Shown here piece after piece: positions 24,479 to 33,242 of a DNA stretch of 64,000 nucleotides. Within the stretch, counting starts at the first letter, position 1; every line of letters begins with the position of its first letter. The notes beneath the pieces are model-generated. The model did no database searches, had not been told where the DNA came from, and saw nothing but the letters and a program-made list of their open reading frames with translations. The stretch is from NCBI RefSeq assembly GCF_016522505.1, contig NZ_JAEHOH010000013.1, positions 1 through 64,000 on the forward strand, read 5' to 3'. Made by a program: the position numbers and the translations under genes. The DNA comes from Leucobacter chromiisoli (GTDB lineage Bacteria; Actinomycetota; Actinomycetes; Actinomycetales; Microbacteriaceae).

Positions 24479-25114
24479 TCAGTCGGCCGTGCCGTAGAGG
24501 CGGTCGCCCGCGTCCCCGAGCCCCGGCACGATGTAGGCCTGGTCGTTCAGGCCCTCGTCGAGAGCGCCGAGCACGAGGGTGACGTTCCGATCTCCCGCGG
24601 CGGCGCGGATCGCCTCGACGCCCTCGGGGGTGCCGAGCACGCAGATCGCGGTGATGTCGTCGGCGCCGCGATCGAAGAGGAACTCGATGGCCGCCGCGAG
24701 CGAGCCGCCGGTCGCGAGCATCGGATCCAGCACGAAGCACTGGCGCCCGGCGAGCGAGTCGGGCAGCCGCTCGGCGTAGGTCGTGGGCTGCAGGGTCTGC
24801 TCGTCGCGCACCATGCCGAGGAAGCCGACCTCGGCGGTCGGCACGAGCTTGACCATGCCCTCGAGCATGCCGAGGCCCGCCCGCAGGATCGGGACGATCA
24901 GCGGCAGGGGCTCGCTGAGCCGCACGCCCGTGGTCCTCGTGACGGGGGTCTCGATCTCGACCGCCTCGACGCGGACCTCGCGGGTCGCCTCGTAGGCGAG
25001 AAGCGTCATGAGCTCCTCGATGAGCAGCCGGAACGTCGGCTGCGAGGTCTTCGCGTCGCGCAGAACCGTCAGCTTGTGGGTGATCAGGGGGTGATCCGCA
25101 ACGAAGACTCGCAT
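24479..25114 (-). CDS. upp: Uracil phosphoribosyltransferase
   Basis: 211 residues, family-typical length. N-terminal [20 protein letters not shown], the substrate region [15 protein letters not shown] near 73-87, the PRPP-binding loop [11 protein letters not shown] near 128-138, and the uracil-binding C-terminal [15 protein letters not shown]. It salvages uracil with PRPP to UMP. It is divergent from tadA across an 18-base gap, as is often seen in actinobacteria. The frame continues upstream antisense to tadA, so the start was set at MRVFVADHP. Confidence 0.97.
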   Translation of the reverse strand: MRVFVADHPLITHKLTVLRDAKTSQPTFRLLIEELMTLLAYEATREVRVEAVEIETPVTRTTGVRLSEPLPLIVPILRAGLGMLEGMVKLVPTAEVGFLGMVRDEQTLQPTTYAERLPDSLAGRQCFVLDPMLATGGSLAAAIEFLFDRGADDITAICVLGTPEGVEAIRAAAGDRNVTLVLGALDEGLNDQAYIVPGLGDAGDRLYGTAD

Positions 25115-25132
25115 GGTCACTAGTCTATTGCC

Positions 25133-25618
25133 GTGACGACGACCCAGCCCACGATCCCGCCCGCGCCGGAGGAGCTCCGCGCGATGGGGCTCGCGCTCGC
25201 CGAGGCGTGCCGCGCGGCGGATGCGGGGGAGATCCCGGTGGGCGCGGTGGTGCTGGGGCCTACGGGCGAGGTGATCGGCGCGGGTCGCAATGAGCGCGAG
25301 GCCCGGCCGGATCCGACGGCCCACGCCGAGGTCGTCGCGATCCGCGGGGCCGCCGAGGCGCTGGGCGACCGCTTCCTCGACGGCTGCACGCTCGTCGTCA
25401 CGCTCGAGCCGTGCGCGATGTGCGCGGGGGTGATCCTCGCCGCGCGCGTGCCCCGGGTCGTGTTCGGCGCCTGGGACGAGAAGGCGGGCGCGGCGGGCAG
25501 CGTCTACGACCTGCTGCGCGACGGGCGGCTCCCGCACCCGGTGCCGGAGGTCGTCGGCGGAGTGCGGGCCGACGAGTGCGCCGCGCTGCTGCGGGACTTC
25601 TTCGAGGACCGGCGCTGA
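25133..25618 (+). CDS. tadA: tRNA-specific adenosine deaminase
   Basis: 161 residues, GTG start. The zinc deaminase motif is complete: HAEVVAIR (His ligand and catalytic Glu, about 63-70) and [10 protein letters not shown] (two Cys ligands, about 93-102). The C-terminal helix with [10 protein letters not shown] fits tRNA-binding TadA rather than free-cytosine deaminases. It converts A34 to inosine in tRNA-Arg(ACG). Divergent to upp. Confidence 0.93.
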   Translation: MTTTQPTIPPAPEELRAMGLALAEACRAADAGEIPVGAVVLGPTGEVIGAGRNEREARPDPTAHAEVVAIRGAAEALGDRFLDGCTLVVTLEPCAMCAGVILAARVPRVVFGAWDEKAGAAGSVYDLLRDGRLPHPVPEVVGGVRADECAALLRDFFEDRR

Positions 25619-25642
25619 GTCGCCGGGCGGGGCCGGCGCCGC

Positions 25643-26365
25643 TCAGGCGAGCAGCGCGATGACGCCGCGGGCCGTGGCGGCAGCGGATCCGAGCAGCGCC
25701 AGAGCCAGCGCGAGCACCTGCGCTCTCCGCGCCGGGATGCGCCCCTGGAGCAGGGAACCGATCGCGAGGCCGGCCGCGATGCACCCGAGGGAGCCGAGGA
25801 GGAGCGGGAGCGGGACGGCCATCTGGGGCTTGGCGGCGACGGAGAGGAGGTTGGTCGCGAGGCCGACCGCCTGCACCGTCGGGATGAACACCTGCATCGG
25901 CATGGCGGCGGCGACCCCGTAGAGGGCGAGCGCGGGCCCTCCCACGCCGGCGGTCACGTTGCTGAAGCCCGAGAGCGCGCCGGCGGAGATCGTGCCCAGC
26001 CGTCCTGCGAAGATGCGCGTCGAGCGCCGGAGAAGCGCGAGCAGCACGGCCAGGCCGGTCAGCGAGCCGACGACGATGAGCAGGATCTCGGGCGGGAGGG
26101 AGTGCACCACGAGAGCGCCCAGGGGAAGCCCGACGGCGATCCCCGCGAGGAGTGTGCCGACGGCTCGCCAATCGGCGTTCCTGAACGTCCGGGCGAGCAC
26201 CAGCGCCGCGATCACCGCCGAGAGGATGTTGGCGAGCGCGATGCCGTTGAAAGGGTCGAGGACGAGGACGAGCAGGGGCCCGGACACCAGGGTGAATCCG
26301 AGCCCCGTCACGCGTTGCAGCGCCGCCCCGACCGTGACGAACAGCAGGGCGAACAGCCAGGTCAT
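25643..26365 (-). CDS. TSUP (TauE/SafE) family anion exporter
   Basis: 240 residues with about eight hydrophobic segments in two repeats. The typical TSUP beginning VGAALQRVTGLGFTLVSGPLLVLVL and the mid-protein GALSGFSNVTAGVGGPALALY match the two halves of the family. TSUP members export sulfite, sulfolactate, sulfoacetate or similar anions. It follows the YihT-like aldolase gene by 9 bases on the same strand, so the two form an operon. Export of a sulfonated end product is the inferred role. Another TSUP gene closes the opposite operon at 38600-39373. Confidence 0.85.
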   Translation of the reverse strand: MTWLFALLFVTVGAALQRVTGLGFTLVSGPLLVLVLDPFNGIALANILSAVIAALVLARTFRNADWRAVGTLLAGIAVGLPLGALVVHSLPPEILLIVVGSLTGLAVLLALLRRSTRIFAGRLGTISAGALSGFSNVTAGVGGPALALYGVAAAMPMQVFIPTVQAVGLATNLLSVAAKPQMAVPLPLLLGSLGCIAAGLAIGSLLQGRIPARRAQVLALALALLGSAAATARGVIALLA

Positions 26366-26374
26366 GGCCCGGGA

Positions 26375-27238
26375 TCAGGCCGAGACGGCGTCGTCGACCA
26401 CCCGGGCGAGGCGCTGGAGGCGTGCGACCGAGACGTCCTTGAGCTCCTGCTCGATCGATGCGGCGCCGAGCACGGAGGCCCAGACCGCCCGCCCCGCGAG
26501 GAAGCCCGAGGCGCCGGCGGTGCAGGCGATGCGCACGGCCTCGGGGAACCGTTCGGCGTCGACGCCCGAGGAGAGCACGACCCACGGGCCGTCGATGCTG
26601 TCGGTCAGCGCCCGCGAGGCCTCGGAGATCTCGGAGTCCGTCGCCCGTCCCTTGAAGGGGACCTCCGCCTTGTAGACATCGGCGCCGAGGCCGCCGAGCT
26701 CCCGGGCTGCGGCGAGCACGCCCGCCTCGGTGTCGCAGGGCGCCCCGTCCCACCGCCCGCGCGAGACCGGTTCGATGATCGAGACGAGGTCGAGCGAGCG
26801 GCACGTCTCGACGAAGGATCGGACCTCGTCGATGCGCTCCTGCGGATCCCGGTCCTCTCGCCAGAGCACCAGGAGCTTGAGCGCCTTCGCCCCCTGCTCC
26901 TTCATCCGCGCGTAGTCGAGCGTCGTGTCGAACTCGGCGGTGCGCACGAACTCCCCGTTGCCGGGAGTGAATCGGTCGGCTGCCGCAATGGCGGCGCAGC
27001 CCGGGGCGATCGCGCCCTGATCGACGATCGCGTCCCAGCCGAACTCCTGGTCGACGAGCACCGCCGAGGCGAAGGGGGTGAGGATCTGCGCGGCCCGCAC
27101 CTTGAAGTCGGTGAGGTCCGCATCGGCGATGGCGGTGCCCCGTGCGGTGGCCATCATGTCGCGGAGCGCCTCGCGCTGGTCGACGGCGAGCATGGCGTAT
27201 CCGCCGGAGGGGCGGGTGAGTGCGGAAAGATCGGACAC
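26375..27238 (-). CDS. Class I aldolase of the YihT (6-deoxy-6-sulfofructose-1-phosphate aldolase)/LacD family
   Basis: 287 residues, GTG start with AGGGAG upstream. Compared from memory with E. coli YihT, the resemblance runs along the whole length: RPSGGYAMLAVDQREA (9-24), LTDFKV, FTPGNG near 90-95, KALKLLVLWR near 118-127, SIIEPV, GADVYKAEVP with the Schiff-base Lys190, WVVLSSGVD and ASGFLAGRAVWASV. YihT-type enzymes split sulfofructose-1-phosphate into DHAP and sulfolactaldehyde; LacD relatives act on tagatose bisphosphate. The DeoR regulator, aldehyde dehydrogenase, PFK-like kinase and TSUP exporters nearby support a sulfosugar or related substrate. Specificity is inferred. Confidence 0.8.
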   Translation of the reverse strand: MSDLSALTRPSGGYAMLAVDQREALRDMMATARGTAIADADLTDFKVRAAQILTPFASAVLVDQEFGWDAIVDQGAIAPGCAAIAAADRFTPGNGEFVRTAEFDTTLDYARMKEQGAKALKLLVLWREDRDPQERIDEVRSFVETCRSLDLVSIIEPVSRGRWDGAPCDTEAGVLAAARELGGLGADVYKAEVPFKGRATDSEISEASRALTDSIDGPWVVLSSGVDAERFPEAVRIACTAGASGFLAGRAVWASVLGAASIEQELKDVSVARLQRLARVVDDAVSA

Positions 27239-27255
27239 GGAGCTCCCTGAGTATT

Positions 27256-27270
27256 TGTTAGAAATCGAAC
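27256..27270. promoter_or_regulatory. Candidate DeoR operator in the divergent aldolase/deoR region
   Basis: TGTTAGAAATCGAAC in the 67-base divergent gap carries an imperfect palindrome GTT-AGA-AAT-CGAAC. Its TGTTwGAAA core recurs at 28158-28166 in front of the main operon. It is 18 bases upstream of the aldolase start and 36 upstream of deoR. Confidence 0.4.
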
Positions 27271-27305
27271 ATTCTGCGTCGAACTCTACCCATCGGGCGG
27301 ATAGG

Positions 27306-28106
27306 ATGCAAGACGTGGATCGGGAATCTGAATCGCTCCGTCACGGCGGCGCCGAACGGCGGAGAATCCTGATACTCGAACGTCTCTACCGCGTGGGGCA
27401 CGTGTCGGTCAGGGGGCTGAGCGATGAGTTCGCGGTGACCGACATGACCATCCGCCGCGACCTCAGGCGGCTGGCCGACGAGGGGGAGCTGGAGCTCGTG
27501 CACGGCGGCGCGCGGCTGGTCGCCGGGCGGCAGGGGCCGATCGACTTCGCCGGGCGGCGGCAGAGCAACCCCGCGGCGAAGCAGCGCGTCGCCGAGGCGG
27601 CGAAGCGGATCGTTCCACTCAAGAGCGTGCTCGGGGTCGACGCGGGAACCACGACCCACGCGTGCGTGCTCGAGATCGCCGCGGAGTTCACCGGGTGCAT
27701 CGTGACGCACTCGATCCCCGTGCTGGCGAGCATGCTGGAGCGGCCCGAGTCGAGGGTGATCGGCGTCGGGGGCGATCTGCTGCACGAGAACCAGGCGATG
27801 GTGGGGCCCGACTCCATCGCGGCCCTGCGGGATCTGCGCATCGACGTCCTGCTGCTCGGGGCCAGCGCGGTCGACGGCGACGGCATCTACGTGCACGGCT
27901 CGGTCGAGCTCGCGACGAAGCGCGCGCTCATCGACGCCTCGGAGGAGGTCGTGCTCGTCGTCGACTCGTCGAAGGCGCAGGCCAGCGGAGCGGTGCGCGT
28001 GTGCGACCTGCGGCGGATCTCGACGATCGTCACCGACGCGCCGTGGGAGGCCGGACTCGCCGCCGTCATCGAGGCCCAGGGCGTCGAGTTCGTGCTCCCC
28101 CGCTGA
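27306..28106 (+). CDS. DeoR/GlpR family transcriptional regulator
   Basis: 266 residues. The N-terminal helix-turn-helix (RRRILILERLYRVGHVSVRGLSDEFAVTDMTIRRDLRRL, about 19-53) is a textbook DeoR domain. The C-terminal sugar-phosphate sensor (DeoRC) shows LGVDAGTTTHACVLE, VGGDLLHENQAMVGP and DVLLLGASAVDGDGIY. DeoR repressors respond to phosphorylated sugars; sulfoglycolytic operons in E. coli are also run by a DeoR protein (YihW/CsqR). It sits between the divergent aldolase gene and the large operon and probably controls both. The start ATG at 27306 was chosen over a long upstream extension antisense to the aldolase. Confidence 0.92.
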   Translation: MQDVDRESESLRHGGAERRRILILERLYRVGHVSVRGLSDEFAVTDMTIRRDLRRLADEGELELVHGGARLVAGRQGPIDFAGRRQSNPAAKQRVAEAAKRIVPLKSVLGVDAGTTTHACVLEIAAEFTGCIVTHSIPVLASMLERPESRVIGVGGDLLHENQAMVGPDSIAALRDLRIDVLLLGASAVDGDGIYVHGSVELATKRALIDASEEVVLVVDSSKAQASGAVRVCDLRRISTIVTDAPWEAGLAAVIEAQGVEFVLPR

Positions 28107-28119
28107 ATCGGAATGCTCC

Positions 28120-28175
28120 TTGACCCGATCCCGCCTGTCGTGTCAAACTGCATGCAATGTTTGAAAACAATCAAA
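28120..28175 (+). promoter_or_regulatory. Promoter with GTTTGA operator boxes for the sugar operon
   Basis: TTGACC (28120-28125), a 17-base spacer and TCAAAC (28143-28148) form a candidate promoter placing the start site within two bases of the ATG at 28157. Three half-sites overlap it: TCAAAC (28143-28148), GTTTGA (28159-28164) and TCAAA (28171-28175), giving inverted repeats TCAAAC-N10-GTTTGA and TTTGA-N6-TCAAA. A DeoR repressor bound here would block transcription. Confidence 0.45.
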
Positions 28176-29335
28176 ATTCGGCGTCGCTGCCGAGCGTCGC
28201 GTTCCCGGCATCCCGCATCGCCGCGGTGAGGTGCCGGGTGTACCGCGCACCCATCTCGCAGGGGGTGGCGATGTCGTTCGCCCCCCTCTCGCACCGCGTC
28301 ATGTTCCTGGTGGAGCTGTCGTTCGCAGACGGGTCGACCGGCCTCGCCGAGTCCTGGGTCAACTTCCCGGTGTGGGGCTGGCGCGAGCGCGTCGCCACGG
28401 TGCTCGAGGGCGTCGCGCCGCTGCTCGTCGGCAGGACGTTCTCCGACACGGCCGAGGTCCGCGAGCTGCTGCTGTCGGCGCTGACCCCCGTGGGGCGGCA
28501 GGCCGGCGCCATCGGCCCGGTCTTCCAGACGATCAGCGCGATCGACCAGATCCTCTGGCTGCGCGCGGCCGAGGCGCGCGGCGTGCCGCTCGCCGCGCTC
28601 ATCGCCGACTCGCCGCGCGGTCGCATCCCGGCCTACGGATCGAGTCTCGGCCCGGACGACGTCGCGGAGAGCGCCGAGCGCTGCCTCGCCCTCGGCCTGC
28701 GTGCGGCGAAGGTGAAGCTGGGGTTCGGCGAGGAGCGGGACCGCGAGAACCTCCGCACGGCGAGACGGGTGCTCGGAGACGACTACACCCTGCTGGCGGA
28801 CGCCAACCAGGGGTGGGATCTCGAGGAGGCGGTGCGCATGGCGAAGCGTCTCGAGGAGTTCGACCTCGGCTGGATGGAGGAGCCGATCCGGGGCGACGCT
28901 CCGCGCGACCTCGAGGAGTTCGCCGCGCGCACGGGGATCCCCGTCGCCACGGGGGAGAACCTCTACGGCGCCGACTCCTTCCTGCCCTACCTCTCCGCCG
29001 AGGGCGTGACGGTGCTGCAGCCGGACGTCGGCAAGGTCGGGGGCGTGAGCGACTACCTGGGCGTCGTGGCGGCCGCGAGGGGCTCGTCGGCGCTCGTCGC
29101 GCCGCACCAGTACAACGGCGCCTACTCGACGGCGGTATCCCTGCAGCTCGCGGCCGCGAACCCCACGACGCCGTGGCTCGAGTGGGACATCCGGCAGAAC
29201 CCGGTCCGCGAGCCCGTCGACCACCTCCTCGGCCCCGACGGCTTCGTCACCGTTCCCGACGGTCCCGGTATCGGCCTGCACATCGATCTCGAGCCACTCG
29301 CCCCCCATCTCGTAGACATCAAGGAGACAGCATGA
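28157..29335 (+). CDS. Enolase-superfamily protein (mandelate racemase/muconate lactonizing enzyme group)
   Basis: 392 residues. The N-terminal capping domain is followed by the TIM barrel with catalytic Lys pair in AAKVKLGFG near 193-201, metal ligands Asp in LLADANQGWD near 215-224, Glu in MEEPIRGD near 242 and Glu in ATGENLYG near 265, and a later APHQYNG His. A KxK on the second strand plus His late in the barrel fits dehydratases and racemases acting on sugar acids. Its role here, dehydration or epimerisation of an aldonate-like intermediate, is inferred. The ATG may be leaderless; about 20 N-terminal residues precede the usual family start. Confidence 0.88.
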   Translation: MFENNQNSASLPSVAFPASRIAAVRCRVYRAPISQGVAMSFAPLSHRVMFLVELSFADGSTGLAESWVNFPVWGWRERVATVLEGVAPLLVGRTFSDTAEVRELLLSALTPVGRQAGAIGPVFQTISAIDQILWLRAAEARGVPLAALIADSPRGRIPAYGSSLGPDDVAESAERCLALGLRAAKVKLGFGEERDRENLRTARRVLGDDYTLLADANQGWDLEEAVRMAKRLEEFDLGWMEEPIRGDAPRDLEEFAARTGIPVATGENLYGADSFLPYLSAEGVTVLQPDVGKVGGVSDYLGVVAAARGSSALVAPHQYNGAYSTAVSLQLAAANPTTPWLEWDIRQNPVREPVDHLLGPDGFVTVPDGPGIGLHIDLEPLAPHLVDIKETA

Positions 29336-30771
29336 CCACGCGCATGTCCGGCGTCCGCATCGACGGCACCGCCCACGAACAGGCGGGGAACCGCACGATC
29401 AGGACCGTCACGAGCCCCATCGACGGCGCGGCCGTCGGAGAGGTGGTGCGGGGCACGTCGGAGGACGCGGCGGCGGCGCTCGACAGCGCCGAGCGGGCCT
29501 TCCCGTCATGGTCGGCGACCTCCGCGGAGGAGCGCGCCGTCGCGCTCCGCGGCATCGCGCGGGAGCTGCGCGCCGAGGCCGAATCGGGGGCGGCGGACGG
29601 CTGGGCCTGGTTGCTCAGCACCGAGACCGGCAAGCGGCTCGGCGAGGCGCAGGGCGAGCTCAACTTCTCGGCCCTGTACTTCGAGACGTTCGCACGCCTC
29701 GTGCTCGAGCAGGAGGCCGAGCAGTTCTCGGCCGTGCCCGGGATCTCGCATCGTGTCGCCCCGGTCGCGATGGGCGTCGTCGCGGCGCTCACTCCGTGGA
29801 ACTTCCCCGTGTCGATTCCGGCGCGGAAGATCGCCGCCGCGCTCGCCGCCGGCTGCACCGTGGTCTTCCGCTCGTCCGAGATCGGTGCGCTCTCGTCGCT
29901 GCGCCTGATCGAGATCGTCGAGAGATTCGTGCCCTCCGGAGTGGTGAACACGGTGCTGGGCGCGCCAGCGGATGTCGTGGATCCCTGGCTCGAGCGCGCG
30001 GACTGCGTGTCCTTCACGGGCTCGACCCGGGTCGGACGGATCCTCAACGAGCAGATCGCCGGGCGCTTCCTGCCCGCCGTGATGGAACTCGGCGGGAACG
30101 GCTCGCTGGTGGTGCTCGACGACGCCGATGTCGCCCGGACCGTCGACACGCTGATGATCGCGAAGTTCAGGAACAACGGCCAGTCCTGCATCGCGGCCAA
30201 CAACGTGCTCGTGCCGAAGCGGTTGGAGTCGGATTTCAGGGACGCACTGCGGGAGGCGGTGGAGGGCCTCGTCGTCGGCGATCCGCGCGAGGCGGGAACG
30301 GGCCTCGGTCCGCTGGCCCCGGCCGGGGACGGCCCGCGCGTCTCGGCGCTCGTCGAGGCCGCCGTGGCGGCAGGGGGCGAACGGCTCCTCGACGAGCGCG
30401 AGGTGCCGGCCGGCGGGCACTACGCCGCTCCCCAGTTCGTCTTCGGAGCCCCTGCGGGATCGGACCTCGTCGCGCACGAGGTGTTCGGCCCCGCAGCCGG
30501 GGTCGTGGCCTATGACGACGTCGAGGACGCCATTGCGCTGCAGCGCAGTTCCGGCTACGGCCTCGCGAGCTACGTGTGCGGCGGCGACGAGGAGCGCGCC
30601 GGCGCCGTCGCCGCGCGCTTCCGGGCGGGGATCGTCGGCATCAACACCGGCACCCCGAACTACCCCGGCGGTCCCTTCGGCGGCGTCGGGCTCTCCGGGC
30701 TGGGCTACGAGGGAGGGCGACTGGGCCTCGAAGCGCACCAGCACTTCCGGATGACGGCGATGGCGGTGTGA
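29332..30771 (+). CDS. Succinate-semialdehyde/sulfolactaldehyde-type aldehyde dehydrogenase
   Basis: 479 residues with Cys286 (NNGQSCIAANN), Glu252 (MELGGNGS) and PWNFP near 155. The ending resembles GabD-type enzymes. The conserved Lys that usually binds the cofactor ribose/phosphate (KPSE motif) is replaced: the motif reads FRSSE at 179-183. It overlaps the preceding gene by four bases and is followed two bases later by the PFK gene. In a YihT-type pathway the expected substrate is sulfolactaldehyde, oxidised to sulfolactate; glyceraldehyde or another semialdehyde is equally possible from the sequence. Confidence 0.9.
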   Translation: MTTRMSGVRIDGTAHEQAGNRTIRTVTSPIDGAAVGEVVRGTSEDAAAALDSAERAFPSWSATSAEERAVALRGIARELRAEAESGAADGWAWLLSTETGKRLGEAQGELNFSALYFETFARLVLEQEAEQFSAVPGISHRVAPVAMGVVAALTPWNFPVSIPARKIAAALAAGCTVVFRSSEIGALSSLRLIEIVERFVPSGVVNTVLGAPADVVDPWLERADCVSFTGSTRVGRILNEQIAGRFLPAVMELGGNGSLVVLDDADVARTVDTLMIAKFRNNGQSCIAANNVLVPKRLESDFRDALREAVEGLVVGDPREAGTGLGPLAPAGDGPRVSALVEAAVAAGGERLLDEREVPAGGHYAAPQFVFGAPAGSDLVAHEVFGPAAGVVAYDDVEDAIALQRSSGYGLASYVCGGDEERAGAVAARFRAGIVGINTGTPNYPGGPFGGVGLSGLGYEGGRLGLEAHQHFRMTAMAV

Positions 30772-30772
30772 G

Positions 30773-31864
30773 ATGGCGCTCGTCCTCGCCCAGACCGGGG
30801 CTCCTACCGCGGTCGTGAACCGCAGCGTCCGCGGGTTCCTCACGGGAGCGCGTGAGCGGCGCGTGCTGCTGGGGCACGGCGGCCCGGATGCGCTCGTCAC
30901 GGGAACGCTCGTGCCGGAGCTCCCGCACGACGGCGATCTCGACGCCGCGGGGTCGTATCTCGGAAGCGGGCGCCGGGCGATCGCCTCCGCCGACCTCGAC
31001 CGCATCGTCGATCGCCTCGCCGAGCACGGCGCGACGGGCCTCTCGCTCATCGGCGGCAACGGGACGATGGCGTTCCTGCACGCGATCGACGAGCGGGCGT
31101 CGCTCCGCGGATACGGTCTGCGCGTGGTCGGGATCCCGAAGACGATCGACAACGATCTCGAGGGGATCGACCACTCTCCCGGCTTCGCATCGGCGGCGCG
31201 GTATCTCGCCAGCACCGTCACCGACATGGTCCGCGACCACGTCGCGATGGCCGGGATCGAGAAGGTCAGGATCGTGGAGACCATGGGGCGGGACACGGGC
31301 TGGCTCGGTCTCGCTGCGAGCTACCACCTGCACGACCCGCGGTACGCCGCCGACCTCGTGCTCATCCCCGAGCGCGCCTTCTCGCTCGACGCGTTCATCG
31401 CCGACGTCTCCGCGCGCCTCTCGGAGCGCGGGCGGGCGTTCGTCGTCGTGAGCGAGGGCGTGGCCCCCGAGCTCACGGACTCGCCGGTGAAATCTCAGAA
31501 CCACACCCGGCTCATCCAGGGCGGCGTCTCCCGGGTGCTCGCCCGAGAGGTGAGCGAGCGCCTGGGGGTGACGGCCCGGGGCGAGGTGATCGGCACGGCC
31601 CAGCGCTGCAGCTCGGCGCTGGTGAGCGAGCGGGATCAGCGCGAGGCGGAGGAGCTGGGGCGCATCGCGGCGCGCTGGCTGGGAGACCCGGCCGGGCCCA
31701 GCGGGGTCATGGCTTCGCTCACGTCGGAGGGCGCGCCGCGGGCGGTGCCGCTCCGGGAGGTCGCTGGCCGCGTCCGCCACGTCCCCGAGCGGTGGAGGCG
31801 ATCGGATCCACGATCCCTCGACGGGTTCCAGGAGTGGCTGACGCCGCTCGTCGAACTCGTCTGA
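30773..31864 (+). CDS. 6-phosphofructokinase (PfkA) family sugar-phosphate kinase
   Basis: 363 residues of the PfkA fold. The nucleotide site reads IGGNGTM near 97-103 in place of GGDGS, the catalytic loop is GIPKTIDNDLEG near 121-132 (TIDND intact, with a Lys where ATP-dependent enzymes have Gly, as in pyrophosphate-using relatives), and METMGRDTGWL near 167-177 is the substrate loop. It probably phosphorylates a ketose or sulfoketose, supplying the aldolase. Whether ATP or PPi is the donor is unclear; Asn in place of Asp at GGDG is unusual. The first about 60 residues are short compared with standard PfkA, and the N-terminal GGDxPG motif is degenerate (TGAPTAVVN). Confidence 0.85.
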   Translation: MALVLAQTGAPTAVVNRSVRGFLTGARERRVLLGHGGPDALVTGTLVPELPHDGDLDAAGSYLGSGRRAIASADLDRIVDRLAEHGATGLSLIGGNGTMAFLHAIDERASLRGYGLRVVGIPKTIDNDLEGIDHSPGFASAARYLASTVTDMVRDHVAMAGIEKVRIVETMGRDTGWLGLAASYHLHDPRYAADLVLIPERAFSLDAFIADVSARLSERGRAFVVVSEGVAPELTDSPVKSQNHTRLIQGGVSRVLAREVSERLGVTARGEVIGTAQRCSSALVSERDQREAEELGRIAARWLGDPAGPSGVMASLTSEGAPRAVPLREVAGRVRHVPERWRRSDPRSLDGFQEWLTPLVELV

Positions 31865-31915
31865 GGCTCCGCGCCGCCAATTCACTACAACGCAGAAATC
31901 GATCAAGGAGGAACG

Positions 31916-33229
31916 ATGATGAGAACATCTCGGAAGGCCGGTGCGGGCGGCGTGGCCGCGGCGCTGGCGGGTCTGCTGGCGCTGACGGCGTGCGGCTCGC
32001 CGGGCGGAGGATCCGGGGGCGGGGCCGAGTCGGGCACCGTCAACGTCGTGCTGTCGAACCACCCGTGGCAGCGGGGCATCGAGCCGCTGGTCGCGGACTT
32101 CGAGGAGGAGACCGGCATCAAGGTGAACGTGCAGACCTTCGCCGAGCAGCAGGCCCGCGACCGGATCCTGCTGAATCTGCAGTCGAAGAGCGATGCGACC
32201 GACGTGTACATGACGCTCCCGTCGCGCGAGGGGCCGCAGTTCTCGAACGCCGGCTACTACGAGCCGCTCGACGAGTACCTCGACGGTGCGCCGAGCGAGT
32301 ACGCGGCCGACGACTTCTCGCCCTCGGCCATCGCCGGGATGCAGAGCGTCGACGAGGAGACCATCGCCGTGCCCCTGAACATCGAGGGCCCGGTGCTCTT
32401 CTACCGGACCGACGTGTTCGAGGATCTCGGCATCGAGGTTCCCACGACCATCGAGGAGGTGATCGAGGCCGCGGAGAAGATCGAGGCGGCCGGCGAGATC
32501 ACCCCGATCACGCTGCGGGGAGCGGCAGCGGCCGTCGCGTTCGACTTCGGCCCCTTCCTGCACGGCGAGGGCGTCGAGTGGACGAAGCCCGACGGCACCG
32601 CGAACTTCGACGACCCCGGAGCCGTCAAGGCGATCGACGAGTACGCGACGCTCGCCCGCGAGTACGGGCCCGACGGGGTAATCAACTACAGCTTCACCGA
32701 GTCGTCGAACCTCTTCGCGCAGGGCCAGGTGGCGATGTCGCTGGAGTCGAGCAACGAGCTGAACTCGCTCATCGACCCCGACAACAGCACGGTGGTCGAT
32801 CACGTGGGCGTCGCCAAGATGCCCGCCGGATCCGTCGAGGCGGCCCCCACGGCCCTCTCGTGGGGCCTCGCGATGTCGCCGTTCTCGAAGAACAAGGATG
32901 CCGCCTGGGAGTTCATGCAGTGGGCGACCTCGCCCGAGGTGCAGCTGCAGCTGACCGAGGCCGACATCGCCCCGCCGCGGGATTCGGTGGCGAGCGACCC
33001 GAGCTACCTCGAGAGCCTCAGCACGCCCGCGCAGCAGCAGTGGCTCGAGGCCGTGGCCGACATCCAGGCGAACGGCCACACCGAGGTCGGCCCGGTGGGC
33101 ACCAAGGCCCCGGCGATGCGCGAGGTCATCGGCAACGCGATCGGCAAGGCGATCCTCGGAGAGGCGACGGCCGAGGAGGCCGCAGCCGAGATCCAGGACG
33201 GCCTGAACGATCTGCTCGATCAGCAGTAG
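31916..33229 (+). CDS. Sugar ABC transporter substrate-binding lipoprotein
   Basis: 437 residues. A lipoprotein signal (LLALTAC, lipid Cys near 27) is followed by a Gly/Ser linker and a family 1 solute-binding protein. Features include the early VNVVLSNHPWQRGIEPLVADFEEETGIKV, the central WTKPDGTANF region and C-terminal KNKDAAWEFMQWATSPEVQ. AAGGAGG lies before two possible ATGs (31916, 31919). It is extracytoplasmic and anchored to the membrane, delivering a carbohydrate-type ligand to the two permeases encoded next. The nature of the ligand is not visible. Confidence 0.93.
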   Translation: MMRTSRKAGAGGVAAALAGLLALTACGSPGGGSGGGAESGTVNVVLSNHPWQRGIEPLVADFEEETGIKVNVQTFAEQQARDRILLNLQSKSDATDVYMTLPSREGPQFSNAGYYEPLDEYLDGAPSEYAADDFSPSAIAGMQSVDEETIAVPLNIEGPVLFYRTDVFEDLGIEVPTTIEEVIEAAEKIEAAGEITPITLRGAAAAVAFDFGPFLHGEGVEWTKPDGTANFDDPGAVKAIDEYATLAREYGPDGVINYSFTESSNLFAQGQVAMSLESSNELNSLIDPDNSTVVDHVGVAKMPAGSVEAAPTALSWGLAMSPFSKNKDAAWEFMQWATSPEVQLQLTEADIAPPRDSVASDPSYLESLSTPAQQQWLEAVADIQANGHTEVGPVGTKAPAMREVIGNAIGKAILGEATAEEAAAEIQDGLNDLLDQQ

Positions 33230-33242
33230 CAGAGGCGCGACC

